Assembly (NCBI GenBank): GCA_965153355.1
Contig: OZ231127.1
Span: 97,526,001-97,590,000, forward strand
DNA: 64,000 nucleotides
Direction: 5' to 3'
Origin: Flaccisagitta enflata
Taxonomy: Eukaryota > Chaetognatha > Sagittoidea > Aphragmophora
Shown here piece after piece: positions 1 to 11,947 of this stretch (position 1 is the first letter of the stretch; every line of letters begins with the position of its first letter). The position numbers and the translations under genes were made by a program. Under the pieces are notes generated by a model that made no database searches, was not told the DNA's origin, and was given only the letters and a program-made list of their open reading frames with translations.

Positions 1-45
1 CACCAAGGTTTTGTCAGTGTTGCCTATATGGAAGAAGAGAAGGAA

Positions 46-720
46 GGCGTGTTTACAGTGATGACAAAAAACGCGTTTGTTTCCATTGATTTGTATGTCT
101 CTATCTTTGTCTCATTTCCTTTTATTTATAATTTCTCTATCTCTCTCTCTCCAAGGCGTGTTTACAGTGATGACAACAAACGCGTTTGTTTCCATTGATT
201 TGTATGTCTCTATCTTTGTCTCATTTCCTTTTATTTATAATTTCTCTATCTCTCTCTCTCCAGGGCGTGTTTACAGTGATGACAACAAACGCGTTTGTTT
301 CCATTAATTTGTATGTCTCTATCTTTGTCTCATTTCCATTTAGATATCATCTCTCCAAGGGCTGTTTACAGTGATGACAACAAACGCGTTTGTTTTGAGC
401 GTTAAAGTGACTAGTCTCTATCATTGTCTTTTAATTTCATTTCTTGTCTCTATCTCTCCTTCTAGCGTGCAGTGATGACAAACGCGTTTTTTTCCGTTAA
501 TTTGTATGTCTCTATCTTTGTCTCATTTCCTTTTATTTCTCATGTCTCTATCTCTCTCTCTCCAGGGCGTGTTTACAGTGATGACAACAAACGCGTTTGT
601 TTCCGTTAATTTGTATGTCTCTATCTTTGTCTCATCTCCTTTTATTTCTCATGTCTCTATCTCTCTCTCTCCAGGGGGTGTTTACAGTGATGACAACAAA
701 CGCGTTTGTTCCCATTAATT
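46..720 (+). repeat. Family D satellite array, first block
   Basis: About six tandem units of roughly 109 bp, each starting GGCGTGTTTACAGTGATGAC and continuing through ACGCGTTTGTTTCC into TCTCTATC-rich sequence. Unit starts are visible at 46, 155 and 264. Later units (from about 375) are shortened or altered. The same satellite recurs in reverse orientation at 42.1-43.0 kb and 48.6-49.6 kb. Confidence 0.9.
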
Positions 721-905
721 GCGTTTTTAGCATGAGCACCTTTTACAAACTTTGATATCATCTCGAAAGGGACTGAGCAAAGTGAGTGAGCAAGCCTATA
801 AATGGAGTGAGAGATTAAAGTGAGCAGAGTAAAGGGGAGCATTGCAAAGGGAATGAGCAGAGTTAGTGGTGTCACTGGTGTGACCTTACTAAGCGAAAAA
901 GCATA
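721..905. repeat. Family E MITE-like repeat, truncated copy
   Basis: Carries the family E body (gcgtt...agcatgagc, then GTGAGTGAGCAAGCC and repeated GAG/GAGC words) but lacks recognisable GGGCGTGTTTCTAGT ends. It directly follows the D array. Confidence 0.6.
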
Positions 906-954
906 GTGAGCGACCAAATCAGGGTGGATCTTGATGGACTGTGCAATGCAAATA

Positions 955-1024
<70 letters not shown>

Positions 1025-1044
1025 GATCTCTCTCTCTCTCTCAT
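955..1044. repeat. (CT)n microsatellite
   Basis: Nearly pure CT run, interrupted around 1021 by TTCTGAT. Open frames across it are low-complexity artefacts. 1045-1151 holds nothing recognisable. Confidence 0.95.
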
Positions 1045-1151
1045 CAGTCCACTTACCAAAGCTGCAGCTCTCCACGTCCTCTTCCAGATCTCTGTCGTAT
1101 CTTTTCTTGTATTCTGCCTGTTTTTAAAGCAAAAGCAGAATACATACAATA

Positions 1152-1413
1152 GGGGGCGTGTTTCAAGTGATGGCAAGAATCTCGATTCTTCCCGCCAAAC
1201 GCATTTTCAGCGTGAACACACACTCAAGAATTTCAACCGCCCCATGAGCGAGTGAGCAAAGTGAGTGAGCAAGCCCCTTGACTGGAGCAACTGAGCAAAG
1301 CAAGCGTTGTGTAGTGGAGCGCTGCGGAGCGAGTGAGCAGTGGGAGCGAATAAACATAGCGAGCGACCAAGTGGCTAGTTAGAGACTTAATAGTCGGTTA
1401 CTAGAAACCCACC
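1152..1413 (+). mobile_element. Family E MITE-like element
   Basis: Starts GGGGGCGTGTTTCAAGTGA and ends ACTAGAAACCCACC, so the ends are imperfect inverted repeats. The body has the family signature: CGTGAACACA, ATTTCAACCGCCCCATGAG, then GAGC/GTGAGC words ending AACATAGCGAGCGACCAAGTGG. No coding capacity. Confidence 0.8.
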
Positions 1414-1415
1414 TT

Positions 1416-1659
1416 TAGGGTGTGTTTCTAGTGAAGATGAAAAACGCATTTGTTCTCGTTGAACGCGTTAACAGCGTGAACACATATTCAAGAATTTCAA
1501 CTGTCCCACGTGGGAGTGAGTGAAGTGAGTGAGCGAGCCCATGAACGGAGCCAGCAAGCGAAGTGAGCGAGTGAAGTGAGCAGTGCGAGTGAACGAATGT
1601 AGCAGGCAACCGAGTGGCCCTTTCAAAACGCGATTGTCTTTGACTAGAAACCCACCTTT
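1416..1659 (+). mobile_element. Family E MITE-like element, adjacent copy
   Basis: Starts GGGTGTGTTTCTAGTGAAGA immediately after the preceding copy and ends GACTAGAAACCCACC. Both sides carry TTTA, a possible 4-bp target duplication, but other copies do not confirm that length. Confidence 0.8.
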
Positions 1660-2073
1660 ACTTTTGCAATGTCTTTGGCATCAAGAGGAGCCAGAATATC
1701 AATGAACCTCCTGTTCTTGAACCCCAAGGCTGTGAATGAATCAAGGAATCAATTTTTCAATCAATTAATCAACCAATCAATCAATCATTCAATTAATCAA
1801 TCATTCAATTAATCAATCAATCTATACATAAGACTGTGGCCACTGGCCATGAAGGCAATAATTAGGGTATCAACTTGGGTCAAAATGGAAATCATGTATG
1901 AGTGAAAATAGAAAAAGTAGTTAATAAAAGTGATTGAGATGAGCAAAATTTGCACCCAAAAACTCAGATAAAGCTCATACTACTGAAGTAGATATACTGA
2001 AAACTTGAACTAATTTCTTTTTTGTCCACTGACAGGGGGCTGGTTGAAATTCTAAGTTTGCATAAGAAATGAA
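1660..2073. other. Non-coding spacer with AATC-type microsatellite
   Basis: A degenerate (AATC)n stretch lies at about 1740-1825. No exon, RNA gene or repeat end was recognised in the rest. Confidence 0.6.
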
Positions 2074-2242
2074 ACAAGGCCGGATACACGGCCACCAGTT
2101 GCGGATGGGTGGGCAGGGGCGGAAATGCCCGTTTTTCCACTTTTCAACTCGACCGTGACGGACCAACGGACCAACGGATCAACGGACCAACGGACCAACG
2201 GACGGACAAAGCCTCTTATAGAGTTGCATGTCCGCAACTAAA
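2074..2242 (+). mobile_element. Family A short mobile repeat, near full length
   Basis: Begins ACAAGGCCGGATACACGGCC, whose GGCCG/CGGCC can pair. It passes through GGGTGGGCAGGGGCGG and an ACGGACCA tandem block, and ends in a hairpin AGTTGCATGTCCGCAACT followed by AAAAA. Length is about 170 bp. No coding capacity. Confidence 0.85.
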
Positions 2243-3745
2243 AATGAAAAAAAGTGAGATTGTAGTTCTATTCCTAAATTATTTATAGAGAGAGCTAGGT
2301 TTTCTTAAACTGCAAAATTTTTCTGCTGGTCTCTCTTAAAATTTTGACCATAAAAAATGGGAAAAAAATGTTGGCAAAAAGTATGTACACTTGCACGCGT
2401 AATACAGCGTGAAGATTAAAAAAACCATAATAAAGGTTAGCACCCCTACCTACAGCTTATGACAAAACTTCCACAGGATTATGTGGGGTAGTATTCTGTA
2501 GCTTGTTACAGTACAATTTACGCCACCGATGTGATTTTTTAATTTTGCTCTCGTTCTTGAGAAATTCTACCCTAAACATTGGCAGCGGACACCCCTTTGG
2601 AGGTCAAAAAATCCGCCTTTTGGAGTGTATATCTCTAGAATGGAGGTGAATTTCAAAATGCGCGAAAATTGTATTGAGATAACCTATTAAATGATACCAT
2701 ACACGACCACGTGGCTATGGCGACATGAGCTGCAAGGGGGGGGGGGGTGTGCTATACCTTTTCCGTAATCTTCACGTTGTATTTAACGTGCGTGTGTAGA
2801 CAAGATGGAATACAGTCCATTTATTCATCAATGAATACATAAAACAACCGTAAGATACAACTAGTGTGACCTCCCTGGGCCTGTGACCTCCCTGGGCATT
2901 AACTTTGACAATTGTGAGCCTCTGCATCTTTCCATTATGTGATTGAATGTAGGGTGGTGTGGTGTTCTTCCACACCTTGAGAACGATTCTCTTGAGCCAG
3001 GACATACAGCCTCAACTGCAGCTTCTTCATCCTACTGAATGACAATGTACCGGGTGGACATAAAAAAGGTAGCTCTTTATCTGAATAAAAGAAAAATTGT
3101 CTTTAACAGCTTAACATATGAATATCTGAAGTGATGAATCTCTGAATTTGTATATATGTTTGAAATACATAAATTTAGATTATGTATGATAAACCGAAAT
3201 AATTTTTTCTGAGAATTATTGCCTGTTTGTCACTAAAAGTGATCATTAGTTACTATTACTGTTTTGGATGTGTATTTGGTTTTTTACTTAAAAAGTCTTG
3301 GTTTTCATATTTTCCTAAGACCCACTTTTATTCTACTATCTTTATTCAGAAGTAAATTTTGTTAAAATCATTAATTTTTAGTCAAATTTAAGCAAAATTC
3401 TTTAAGTGATCCCTAATTCAATTCAGTTTTTTCAAGATAAAATGAAAAATATCAATGCTCATGAATAATGTTCATTATGGAACATGTAGGCCATGATCAT
3501 ATCAAAGTAGCTAAAAAATATTTCTTACTTAGGAGAAATTTTAAAAGTAGTATCAAGAAAATTAAAAGCTACCTTTTTAAAGACCATCCGTTATGAAGCC
3601 ATGAAACCATAAAATTCTAAAATGAAATTGTTTTGCCATTTTCTACTTGAGGTAGCAATTTTGTTATGCTTGTTATTTTTGATGCTCTAGTGACGAGGAA
3701 TCGAAAGGCTTCTCTCTTGCCTCTAATTCTGTTTGAAATGCGTAG
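2243..3745. other. AT-rich region, no gene recognised
   Basis: Contains a poly-G run near 2738 and a duplicated CCTCCCTGGGC word near 2870-2895. Short open frames are present but show no recognisable protein similarity, and no convincing splice pairs were seen. Confidence 0.5.
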
Positions 3746-3987
3746 GGTGAACCTAATGTTGACATTTTGATGAAGATTCTTCATTCCATCTGTGTTCCCA
3801 AGACTTTAAATGCTTGTGAAGTAAAAGATTACACGCAGAATGAAGTAATGAAACTCAACAAGGCAGTAGATGATGCGATCAGAAAAATCTTTACATTTTA
3901 CCGCCGCGATGATGGTACAAGAGAATTAGGAATGCGATACGGTTATGGTACTATTTCTGAAATATTCTTTAAGCGTCACATTCACTT
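3746..3987 (+). pseudogene. LINE ORF2 C-terminal fragment
   Basis: An open frame beginning just after an in-frame TAG encodes LHSICVPKTLNACEVKDY, then NKAVDDAIRKIFTF and a tail with YGYGTISEIF. This succession resembles the region after the reverse transcriptase domain in many LINE ORF2 proteins (C-P-x-L-x-x-x-C-E-V, N-x-A-x-x-D-A-I-R-K-I-F, S-x-x-x-I-F). Neither the RT core nor an endonuclease is present, so it is a dead fragment. A family A repeat begins directly downstream and supplies the rest of the frame up to 4321, which should not be read as protein. The family call is from memory and a profile search would settle it. Confidence 0.55.
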
Positions 3988-3988
3988 T

Positions 3989-4142
3989 TTAGTCGCGTGC
4001 ACGCAACTCTACACCTTGCCGTGTCGGTCCGTCCGTCCATCGGTCCGTTGGTCCGTCACATTTCTGAATTGCGAGCGGTTTTTGCATTACTGCTCCTGCC
4101 CAACCGTCCGCGACTGTCTTGCCGTGTATCCGGCCTTGTTAT
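3989..4142 (-). mobile_element. Family A short mobile repeat
   Basis: Reverse-oriented copy. TTTTTAGTCGCGTGCACGCAACT hairpin end at the left (one arm changed), GTCCGTCC block, then GTGTATCCGGCCTTGTT at the right. Confidence 0.8.
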
Positions 4143-4423
4143 GGAATATACCGAAGCTTCGTAATCCAATCCTGAATGTACTCATCGCTCTCACTAAACA
4201 AAGCATTACGCTCTGTTTACGATCCTTCTCTCAATATTTTCCTAACTGCATGAATATCTGTCAAAACCACATATGTATTCTAAAACGACCGAACTTAAAG
4301 CAAAGCGGTTGGCACCATTAGCTCGGAAATTTAATCAAGCTTCCTGACGTCACCAATTTTCTTATGTTTGCATCATTGTAAAGGTATTTCGGCTCCATAA
4401 TGCTTATCCTTTTTCCTGCTTTT

Positions 4424-4625
4424 TAGTCGCGTGCACGCGACTACAACCTGCTTTGTCCGTCGGTCGGTCGGTTGGTCGGTTGGTCGGTTGGTCCGTCACA
4501 CTTTACTTTTTTTTGTGATTTCATTTCTTTGACCTCACTGCTCTTGCCCAAATGGTCTATTGACCTCAAAAATGGCCCCTGCCCACCCGCATGCGACTTC
4601 GGTAGCCGTGTATCCGGCCTTGTTT
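4424..4625 (-). mobile_element. Family A short mobile repeat
   Basis: Starts TTTTTAGTCGCGTGCACGCG, has a GGTCGGTTGGTC tandem block, then CTGCCCACCCGCATGCGAC and ends TATCCGGCCTTGTTT. 4143-4423, between this and the previous copy, holds nothing recognisable. Confidence 0.85.
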
Positions 4626-4639
4626 CCATGAGAATTGCT

Positions 4640-5880
4640 TATCAGGCACTATTTTGCTAAAACGCTTTTTTTTATAGGAATTGCGATACTGAAGTAGGCA
4701 ATGTTTTTACTCAGACTAATGCCATTTCTAAAAAAAGAAAGATAGTAGTACCAGATTGGCGCCAAATCAAAGTTCTTTCAAAGGGCTTCCAAATGATCTT
4801 AGTTTTTCTTTAGTTTTTTTGAAGATTTATTTGCTAAATCAACTATTCAAAAGTGCGTCTTTTGTTTTTATCCGCGTGGTACCTACATATCAGGTGAATT
4901 CAGTGACAAACTGACTGGTAAAAATGTTAGTGGATGGACAATTGGTCCAATATTGATGCAAAAGTGAGATGAAGCTCTACATTTTTCCTTGAAAGATTTG
5001 ATATTGATTGTAAAGTCATCTTTAGTTGTTCATGTCCCGCACGCAACTTATAGGTGTTGGCCTTATTTCAAGGGTCTGAAAAAGCAAATTTGGCAACGGT
5101 TTTACTCAAAATGATATCATTTCAAAACAAAAAAAGATAGAGATGCCAGATTGACGTCAAATGAAAGAGCTATTCAAGGGCTTTAAAACAGTATGAGACG
5201 TTAATTAGTTAGTATGAGTTTCAATGGCAAAATCAGCCATTCAAAAATGCGTCTTTTTTAAAATTCATAATAAGCTGTATCCTAAGTTGTGTTTTACTGG
5301 TAAAGATCCCATGAAATTGAAATTTTTTACAGAAGCATAATTCATTCCTTAGTTAACCAGGGATGTTTATATGAAAGAATTCACATTCTAACTGATGGGG
5401 AAGCTACACCCAAAATTTTGTCTCGCTGGGCAATTTAGTTGCAACTGTGGCAAAAAAAAGAAAAATACAAACTGGCGTTTATTTCAGTGTTACTGGTTAT
5501 CTTGTAATCTAATCATAGTTGAATTGGTGACTGTTAGAGAGCTCTACAAAAGATATTCCTCATGAGTTGCTGTTTGATTCTGTATCTTTATTTGTTTGGA
5601 AATGGCATGAGATTGAAAATATCAAGTCTAAATTGTTTCATCATAAGTAATGTTTGACAGTAGTCATTCAACTGTAACAGAACTATTCTATCAGACACCG
5701 ATATTCCTACATTTAGGTTCACTGTTAAAGCGTAGACAAAAACTGCAGTTAAGACTTTTTTTTACCACCATTAAGGGGACATAGTGATTAGTTATGAAAA
5801 ATTATGAAAGCATAACGTTTTGTAGTATTCAGTATGCTGAATCAAAATATGTCTTTCTTTTTACTCAAAACTGAAGGGAA
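4640..5880. repeat. AT-rich region with family G repeat copies
   Basis: Two diverged copies (about 4685-4870 and 5085-5265) share the order GGCAA(T/C)G(T/G)TTTTAC, then CCAGATTG(G/A)CG(C/T)CAAAT, then CATTCAAAAAT/ TATTCAAAAGTGCGTC. The same order occurs at about 31.1 and 31.97 kb and reversed at 58.4-59.2 kb. No gene was recognised. Confidence 0.6.
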
Positions 5881-6114
5881 GTCGCTAAAAAAATTCAATG
5901 AATTTTCTTAAAAAACTTTTTTTTGCCAAAAAAATTTTTTTTGCTTAAAAATCATTTTTGAGCAAAAAAAAATTTTTTGCAAAAAAAATTTTTTTTTTGA
6001 CGATTTTAGCAAGTTAAAAAAATCTAAAATGGTAAAATTTAACAAAAAAAATTTGCATGAAAAAAAAAATTGGAAAAAAAATTTTTTTTTATAAAATTTA
6101 TGCGAAAAAAAGTA
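5881..6114. repeat. A/T homopolymer-rich tract
   Basis: Alternating runs of A and T up to nine bases. Similar A/T-run sequence resumes at about 19177-19290 on the far side of the BEL/Pao element, consistent with a single insertion into such a tract. Confidence 0.7.
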
Positions 6115-7004
6115 TGTTTACGCCCACGAGTTTCAACTGGCACTGTCTATGAGCGTCTATCTGACTGACGACTTGTGGTGAAAGAAAGTTGGCCGATTGG
6201 AAAATAGGAAGGCGATCGTCTCGTTTATTCCATAAAAATTTCAACAACTGAAGAGAGGGGGAAAAATGAAAGGGAAAGTGGGCGTTAATGATGATCAGCA
6301 AACGCAAAAGATAACATGAAATCGAGACAGGACACAATAAAGGACAGAAACAGCACATGACAACATGTTCATCTTCTTCAGAGCCCATGCCACCTGATAA
6401 TACCTGCCCCTGCCCCGGCCTATCCCATTAGATTCATCCATATCATCCCCATAGTAAGCTGATCGGGCAAGCGATAAAAACCATACTAAAATCCGCAATA
6501 AAATGCAAAACGCAAAAGACAAGAATAACAGACCGGAAGACAAGATAAAAACAACGTTAATAAAAGCAAGACGCGTTTATAAAACTTACTTTAGGCCCAC
6601 TTTCGTTGGTTTCAACCACAGTCTGTCGAAGTCAAACTAACGTTAATTGTCCGTTCATAAGTTTATCTGCACAAAAAGATGAGAGATTATTGAAATTAGT
6701 GAATTCCAAGGGCACATTCAATCGATCACGAAAAATCAATCAATCACTTTAGGAAGCAATGCCGTAAATAAATAAAAGCAATCAATCCAAAATTGGACAC
6801 TAAAGACGAAAAGTACGCTGGCTACGTAATAAAAACAAATGGCATAAAATACAAGGCGCAACCATATATCCATCTAGCGTTCATTATGAAAATGGCGAGA
6901 AACAAAGACGCTAAGCATTGAATGATAGAGAAAGAATAAAAAAAGTACGCAAAAGAAACAGAAGCACACATACTTAATAAACGGACGCACATACATTTCT
7001 AATA
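6115..7004 (-). repeat. 3' LTR of the BEL/Pao element
   Basis: On the plus strand it runs from TGTTTACGCCC to CATACATTTCTAATA, so on the element strand it starts TATTAGAAATG and ends GGGCGTAAACA. The other LTR starts TGTTAGAAATG, so the canonical TG has one substitution here. Confidence 0.9.
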
Positions 7005-7019
7005 TTCTGCCCCATTTTT
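7005..7019 (-). promoter_or_regulatory. Polypurine tract
   Basis: On the element strand AAAAATGGGGCAGAA abuts the 3' LTR. It is purine-rich and in the expected place for priming plus-strand DNA synthesis. Confidence 0.65.
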
Positions 7020-9403
7020 GAATTTCACGACTTTCAAAATCCGACATCTAGTTTCCAGTCGGGGAAACCTACTAAAACCGATACTACCTTCCTTAAAAAA
7101 AATTTACATAGATACAGCCTCGCCTCGTCCACCGCCTCCTCACATCCCCACCCTAACTATCAACAGATCGACGACTGCACGAATGATGATTCCCGTCCGG
7201 AAAGGATCCACCACCAGCGTTTTCACCCATCACGTATGACGCGGATGGAAACGAGGGCGGATGACGAGGAGGTTGAGGCACCCGCTTCAAAAGTAAGGGG
7301 AAAAGGGGAAACGGGCCTTTTGAGCACTCCAAGCCTGGGATTTGACTGAGGAAGATAATGAGAGGGGCATACTACTAAAACATGTCATACGAAAGTATTC
7401 GTACCATGACTAAAAAGACCATGTCTAAAACAAACACAACAAAAATGTACATGTTCCAAGGAACCAAACAAAACAAGACAAAATTAAATAAGTTACTAAC
7501 TATATATAAAAACGAATCTGTAAGGTAAAAAAAATTAGCGTTATCATGAACGACCACATCACCTGCGCCTTCTCCATTACAGAGACGAAGCGGTCATTCT
7601 GAAGCTCCAACACCTCGTCAATCCGTACAAAGGCGATGAATGATGTCGGCAACGCGCCGCATCAAAGGCGCAGGTGGTGTAGCTGCTTGAGAATGTATCC
7701 TCCTGGGAAGGAAGAAAAGAAAGAGTAGAAAGAAATTAGCAGATTGATTGTAAAGTTCTATCGTACACAGAGATTCAACATCATAAAAACTCAACCTCAA
7801 CCCTTCCCAAACCATGATACTTACATTGCCAAGGTTCGCCAGGCTCAAGGACGTCATTCCGACGCTCTGGAGCAGCGCCCCTGGCCGGCCTGTCCATCGA
7901 TGGGATGAGGATGTGATGGTGGAATACGATCTCAGCGGCTGAGGCGCTTCACGCCATTGCTGCACCAGAAGTTAAATTGAACAGCAACTGCTGTGGCACC
8001 AATCAGCGTTTAGCTGGTCTGGATTTTTCCGCTGCCTGGTTCGATTTTTCTTATTTCCAGGCTTGGGAGCTGCCTTTTTGCTGACGACAGGATCTGCTGA
8101 CCGACTTTTCTGCAGGAGAAGACGCAGGAGGTGGGGAGATGCTGCATCGCACCCGGCGCCAGTCGAAATTTAGACGACATGACGCAGTTTTGAAGCCGAC
8201 GGCCACAGCGCTATGCTGCTCCACAGCTTCTTTCTTCTAGTCATCGCACAGGCCTGTTTCTCCTTACAAGCGCCTTCCAGGTTCCACGACTCGCTTATTG
8301 CCTTTGACCACTCTCATTGTCCCGCAGCCACTGTTGCTGACGAGGCACGCCTTCCTTTTGGATGTTGGACGACCTGCCTAAGACTTGACGAGCCGCTTTC
8401 AACTCAAGACGCGGATTGACACGAAGAAGTCTTTTTTTTGGAAGCCTTGATGCTAAATTCTTCACCACGCCCAATGGAGCATTTGAGGTCAGTGAAGAGG
8501 CTTCTCGTAGCAACCGACTCGCCGATGTGGTGTCCATGCGCAGGGTCAAAGGCAGGATCCGACGGGGGAGGCGGTTTTGCACTTGCTGCAGACCTTGGGC
8601 AGACTCTGTTTGCTGACGAGGCGCTACACCAGCTTTAACAGATGCTGAAGCACCGCCAACTAGTTCGCTTCCTACCGCTGCTTTTGATGGCTGCGCAGTG
8701 GTGCGAAAGACGCCCTGCCTGCTGACCAGAGACTTGAGGCTGAACAGCTGACGCCGAAGCACCGCAAGTAGAACCTCCCTTGGTTGCTGCTTTATGCTTT
8801 TTTCCAGCTCTCTTGGTCTCTTCCTTTTGTCGCCGCTGCCCCAGGCGCCTGATTCAGCTTCTGGGTTGCTGACAACTGTCGTCGACAACCACTTAAAGCT
8901 TCCTTGGCTTTGGGCGTTACTGTTGTAGGGGCGCTGGAGGCGGTCAAGGGGCCTTTGCTTGGAATTCGGGCTCTTTTTGTTGACTCCTGGCACATTGGTG
9001 CGTTTGTGAGTCTTCACGAATCTCTTCTGGATTGTTAAAAAGAGACACGTCATGAGGACCCCATGTTGCTGGGATCAGATGAACCAACTTTATGGCGCGA
9101 TTGACGACTCCCTGATGCTGTAGAGTGAATTGCCGCTGATATAGCTATGGCTGGCTGATACACAACAACACAGGAGTTATGAGTTATTGACGAAGTTGCT
9201 GCAGATGAAGCAGAAAGCTGCATCAGGAGGCCCTGAGCCGCATTCTTCCTCTCTGACCATGGCCTAACCTCCTTATCATGCCCTTCTTTTGTTGCTTTTG
9301 ATTTTGCTACTAGACTCTGAGCTAAGCTCTGTGATTAGCTTTCGATGAGCGTATGAGAGTTTGTTTGTTACATAATGAAAGTCTTCAAACTCTTTGAAGA
9401 TGA
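7020..9403 (-). other. BEL/Pao interior downstream of pol, function unknown
   Basis: About 2.4 kb separate the last pol motif from the 3' LTR. It includes a 252-codon minus-strand frame (8295-9053) that is arginine-, serine- and glutamine-rich. I see no signal peptide, membrane segment or cysteine pattern that would mark an envelope gene. It could be a degraded third gene, long untranslated sequence, or captured DNA. Confidence 0.4.
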
Positions 9404-9507
9404 GATATTTCATGTCCGGACTGATGATACGATGTCACCAATGTGCTTCACATCCAGCAGGCTTCTTCCATGTCGTAGGTAACCACTTCCCAAATAATAC
9501 CTTTTCC
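9404..9507 (-). pseudogene. DUF5641-like C-terminal end of pol
   Basis: A minus-strand frame reads RVWKRYYLGSGYLRHGRS and then HIGDIVSSVRT before a stop. The F/V-W-K-R-W/Y-x-x-E/G-Y-L pattern followed by GD-I-V is the layout of the domain that follows integrase in BEL/Pao polyproteins, where it is thought to act with the integrase. The expected distance from the integrase core is stretched: 9508-10919 holds no pol motif I can identify. Confidence 0.55.
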
Positions 9508-10919
9508 ACACTCTCTCATTCACCAACACCTCCTCTCTGTTCATCCTCCTCCACTCTTGCTCCATCATTGACCGATCTCTCTCTCTTCGCCCCCACTGCG
9601 TTGATTTCCAGCTGCAGACGCTTGATCACGAGATTTTCAGCACCCGAAATCAAGGCAGAATTAGCGAGGCGATGGGGGCAAATCCAATGATGACGATGTC
9701 AGGCCATGAAGTGGTGGATAAGTCCGTCATGCCCACAGATCAGAGATCCGCCGAACCTCCATCTTTGATGACCACTAATGGAGGAAGCGACGCGGGATCA
9801 ACAGCGTGGGATGGCTGTTGACGATTTTCCAACGCATCACCTTGTTGACGCTTTTTCTATTTTTACGACGCACGGGAACGAATGTCATGCCACAGCTGCT
9901 GCCAGCGCGACAGCCTTCCGCCCGAACGACGTGTCAGAGCAGATCCTTCAGTCGAGTTCGTCGCTGAAGAGTCATGAGATCTGCGATCCTGCATTTATCG
10001 CTGCATTCGTCGGCCTCTGCTCGAGACGCTGCTGACGGGACATCTTGACTCGACGAGCGACTTGATAACTGATTTCAGAGATGGAATGACTGCCACAGCG
10101 TAGGCTGAAATGTTCGTATTGGGAGAATCACAATGGTAAGAACGGATTTATACAATAATATGTACATATAGACAGAGCACGAATCAGCATGATTGTGTGA
10201 GTGAAATGGACACATACCTGACAAAGAGGAAAGATGAAAGCATGGATAATCAGAACCAAATATGAATAATAATAACTCTCTGTAATATAACAAGTCAGAG
10301 TTTTCAATCACTCATATCTATAGTTACTAATGGACATAGCCTTATGTTTTTCCTTTCTCTCTCAAAACTTAGCGTTTTTTATGAGTCCATTCCAGCCGCA
10401 CGAGTTTCTCTGTAAGTGGCCCTTCGTCACGATCCTTCCATCTTGGCTGCCGCAATATGGCCTCCGGACATGAGCTGATGATCCTTCGACGCTATGACGC
10501 GTCCTCAAACTCCACCGTGACGAGCAGTCGCCCATGACGGCGACCATGTCATCAACCGCAGGGGTGCCTCTTCGATCTGACTATTTAAGTCAGCGCGCGC
10601 GAAGAAGCGGAGCAACACCGACTTCACTTATTTAAAACGCATCCACATGATTATAAGACGCCCATTGAATTACGAGTCGGGCGCTGGTGCTGACGCCTTT
10701 ATACACACCACAGAGATTCAAAGGGGCAGACCGGAAGTCGATGGATTGAGGATATGATTCGGTGTGAGGGCCCCAGAGTCATTTGGATCATCGCTGAGCG
10801 CTGTCAGAGGACTCCAAGTATTGAGAATTTCCTTCAACTGGATGACAGCGTGTGTTGAAGGCGTCGACGTGGAGGATGGCGCCGGGACGAGATGGAAGCA
10901 AGATGGCGCTTAAAGGAGT

Positions 10920-11660
10920 TTATCGTTTTCCCACAATTCCCTCCACTGTCAGAGGACGATGGTTGAGAAATCCTTCCACTTCGTCGACAGCAGCGTTGAA
11001 GGCATCGACGTGAAGGATGTTGCCAGTAGTGTTGGAAGCATCATGGTTCTTGAAGAGACCGATGACTAGATTCGTTCCACTGTCTAAAGTAAATCGGTTG
11101 ATTCTTCCATGCCTTGCTGTAAAGCTGATGATTGCATTGGCCATCGCATTGGCTGACATGTTGAAGAGCAATTCAATATGGACAGTACGTGACACGAAAC
11201 AGGAGAACACTGCGATCTACACCTTGTGATAAGTACGCCTGTTCATCTTTACAATGAAATGCCCCATGACATCCAATCCAGCTCCTGCAAAGACAGGCGC
11301 AGATTGACGCGACGGATGAAGATTGCCATTTAAGTTACCTATGCGTTCTTTTTAAAGTTCTTCTGGCATCTGAAGCACGTGTTGACGACGCCCTTGACAG
11401 CCTGAAGACCTTTTTGTAATCCACACAAATTGGCGTAATTGGCACAGCGCTGCACCGAACCCGGCGTGAAAATCATTATGATGATAATGGCGATTTAATG
11501 ATTTCACAATTCGTCTTTTGGCGGCAGGATGAAGGGAAATTTGGCGTCATGTGCGATGTCGGCGTTTTCCAATCGGCTGCCGCCTTGAATGATACCGTCA
11601 TCGTCGACGAAAGTATTCAATTTCCGCATCTCCTTATTTTTATGATGAAGTCATGGCCAG
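10920..11660 (-). pseudogene. BEL/Pao integrase remnant
   Basis: On the minus strand, reading downward: the lead-in GGSRLENADIAHDAKFPF, then histidines and C-x-x-C of the zinc-binding HHCC region (about 11345-11560, spread over two frames), then a catalytic-core start VFAGAGLDVMGHF near 11260, then SRTVHIELLF and TLDSGTNLV, matching the R-x-v-h-l-e and S-D-x-G-T blocks that carry the first and second acidic residues. The stretch expected to carry the third acidic residue is missing before LNHRPLT. Stops and frame changes make it non-functional. Integrase would insert the element cDNA into chromosomes. Confidence 0.75.
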
Positions 11661-11884
11661 CTTTCTAGTTTAAAGACTTTTCCCAACTCCAGTTGTTCGA
11701 AGACGTCAGAATAATGGTGCAGCAGCATTGACTTGGCGAGCTGTTTTTGCGCCTCCTCCCAGACGTCTTGCGTCACTTCCGGTTTGGGAAGGAGATCTCT
11801 TGCTGCTCGTGTCTTCGCCCTTGGATACGCTCTCCACCTTTTGATTGCGAAGAGAACCATGCCGATGATCCGCAACTTATGCAT
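11651..11884 (-). pseudogene. Pol segment between RNase H and integrase
   Basis: An open frame with AIKRWRAYPRAKTR and EVTQDVWEEAQKQL fits the linker that precedes the integrase zinc region in BEL/Pao (a region with lr..a.v.rf...l and A...l...vQ). It keeps the order of the polyprotein but has no catalytic residues of its own. Confidence 0.5.
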
Positions 11885-11947
11885 CCATTTTCCCCGAGAA
11901 GCTGCGGCTGCAGAGAAATATCGCGTCAGCCTTGACTCTTTTCACTT

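Noticed and set aside
3767-4321. 184-codon gene on the plus strand
   Set aside because: The first part is a LINE fragment and the rest is a reversed family A repeat, so it is a chance fusion.
6098-6543. Conserved-looking minus-strand frames present at both 6.1-6.5 kb and 18.1-18.8 kb
   Set aside because: They are duplicated because they lie in the two LTRs; LTRs do not normally code, and the frames differ between copies.
8295-9053. Envelope gene of the BEL/Pao element
   Set aside because: The frame has no signal peptide, membrane anchor or cysteine pattern; composition alone is not support.
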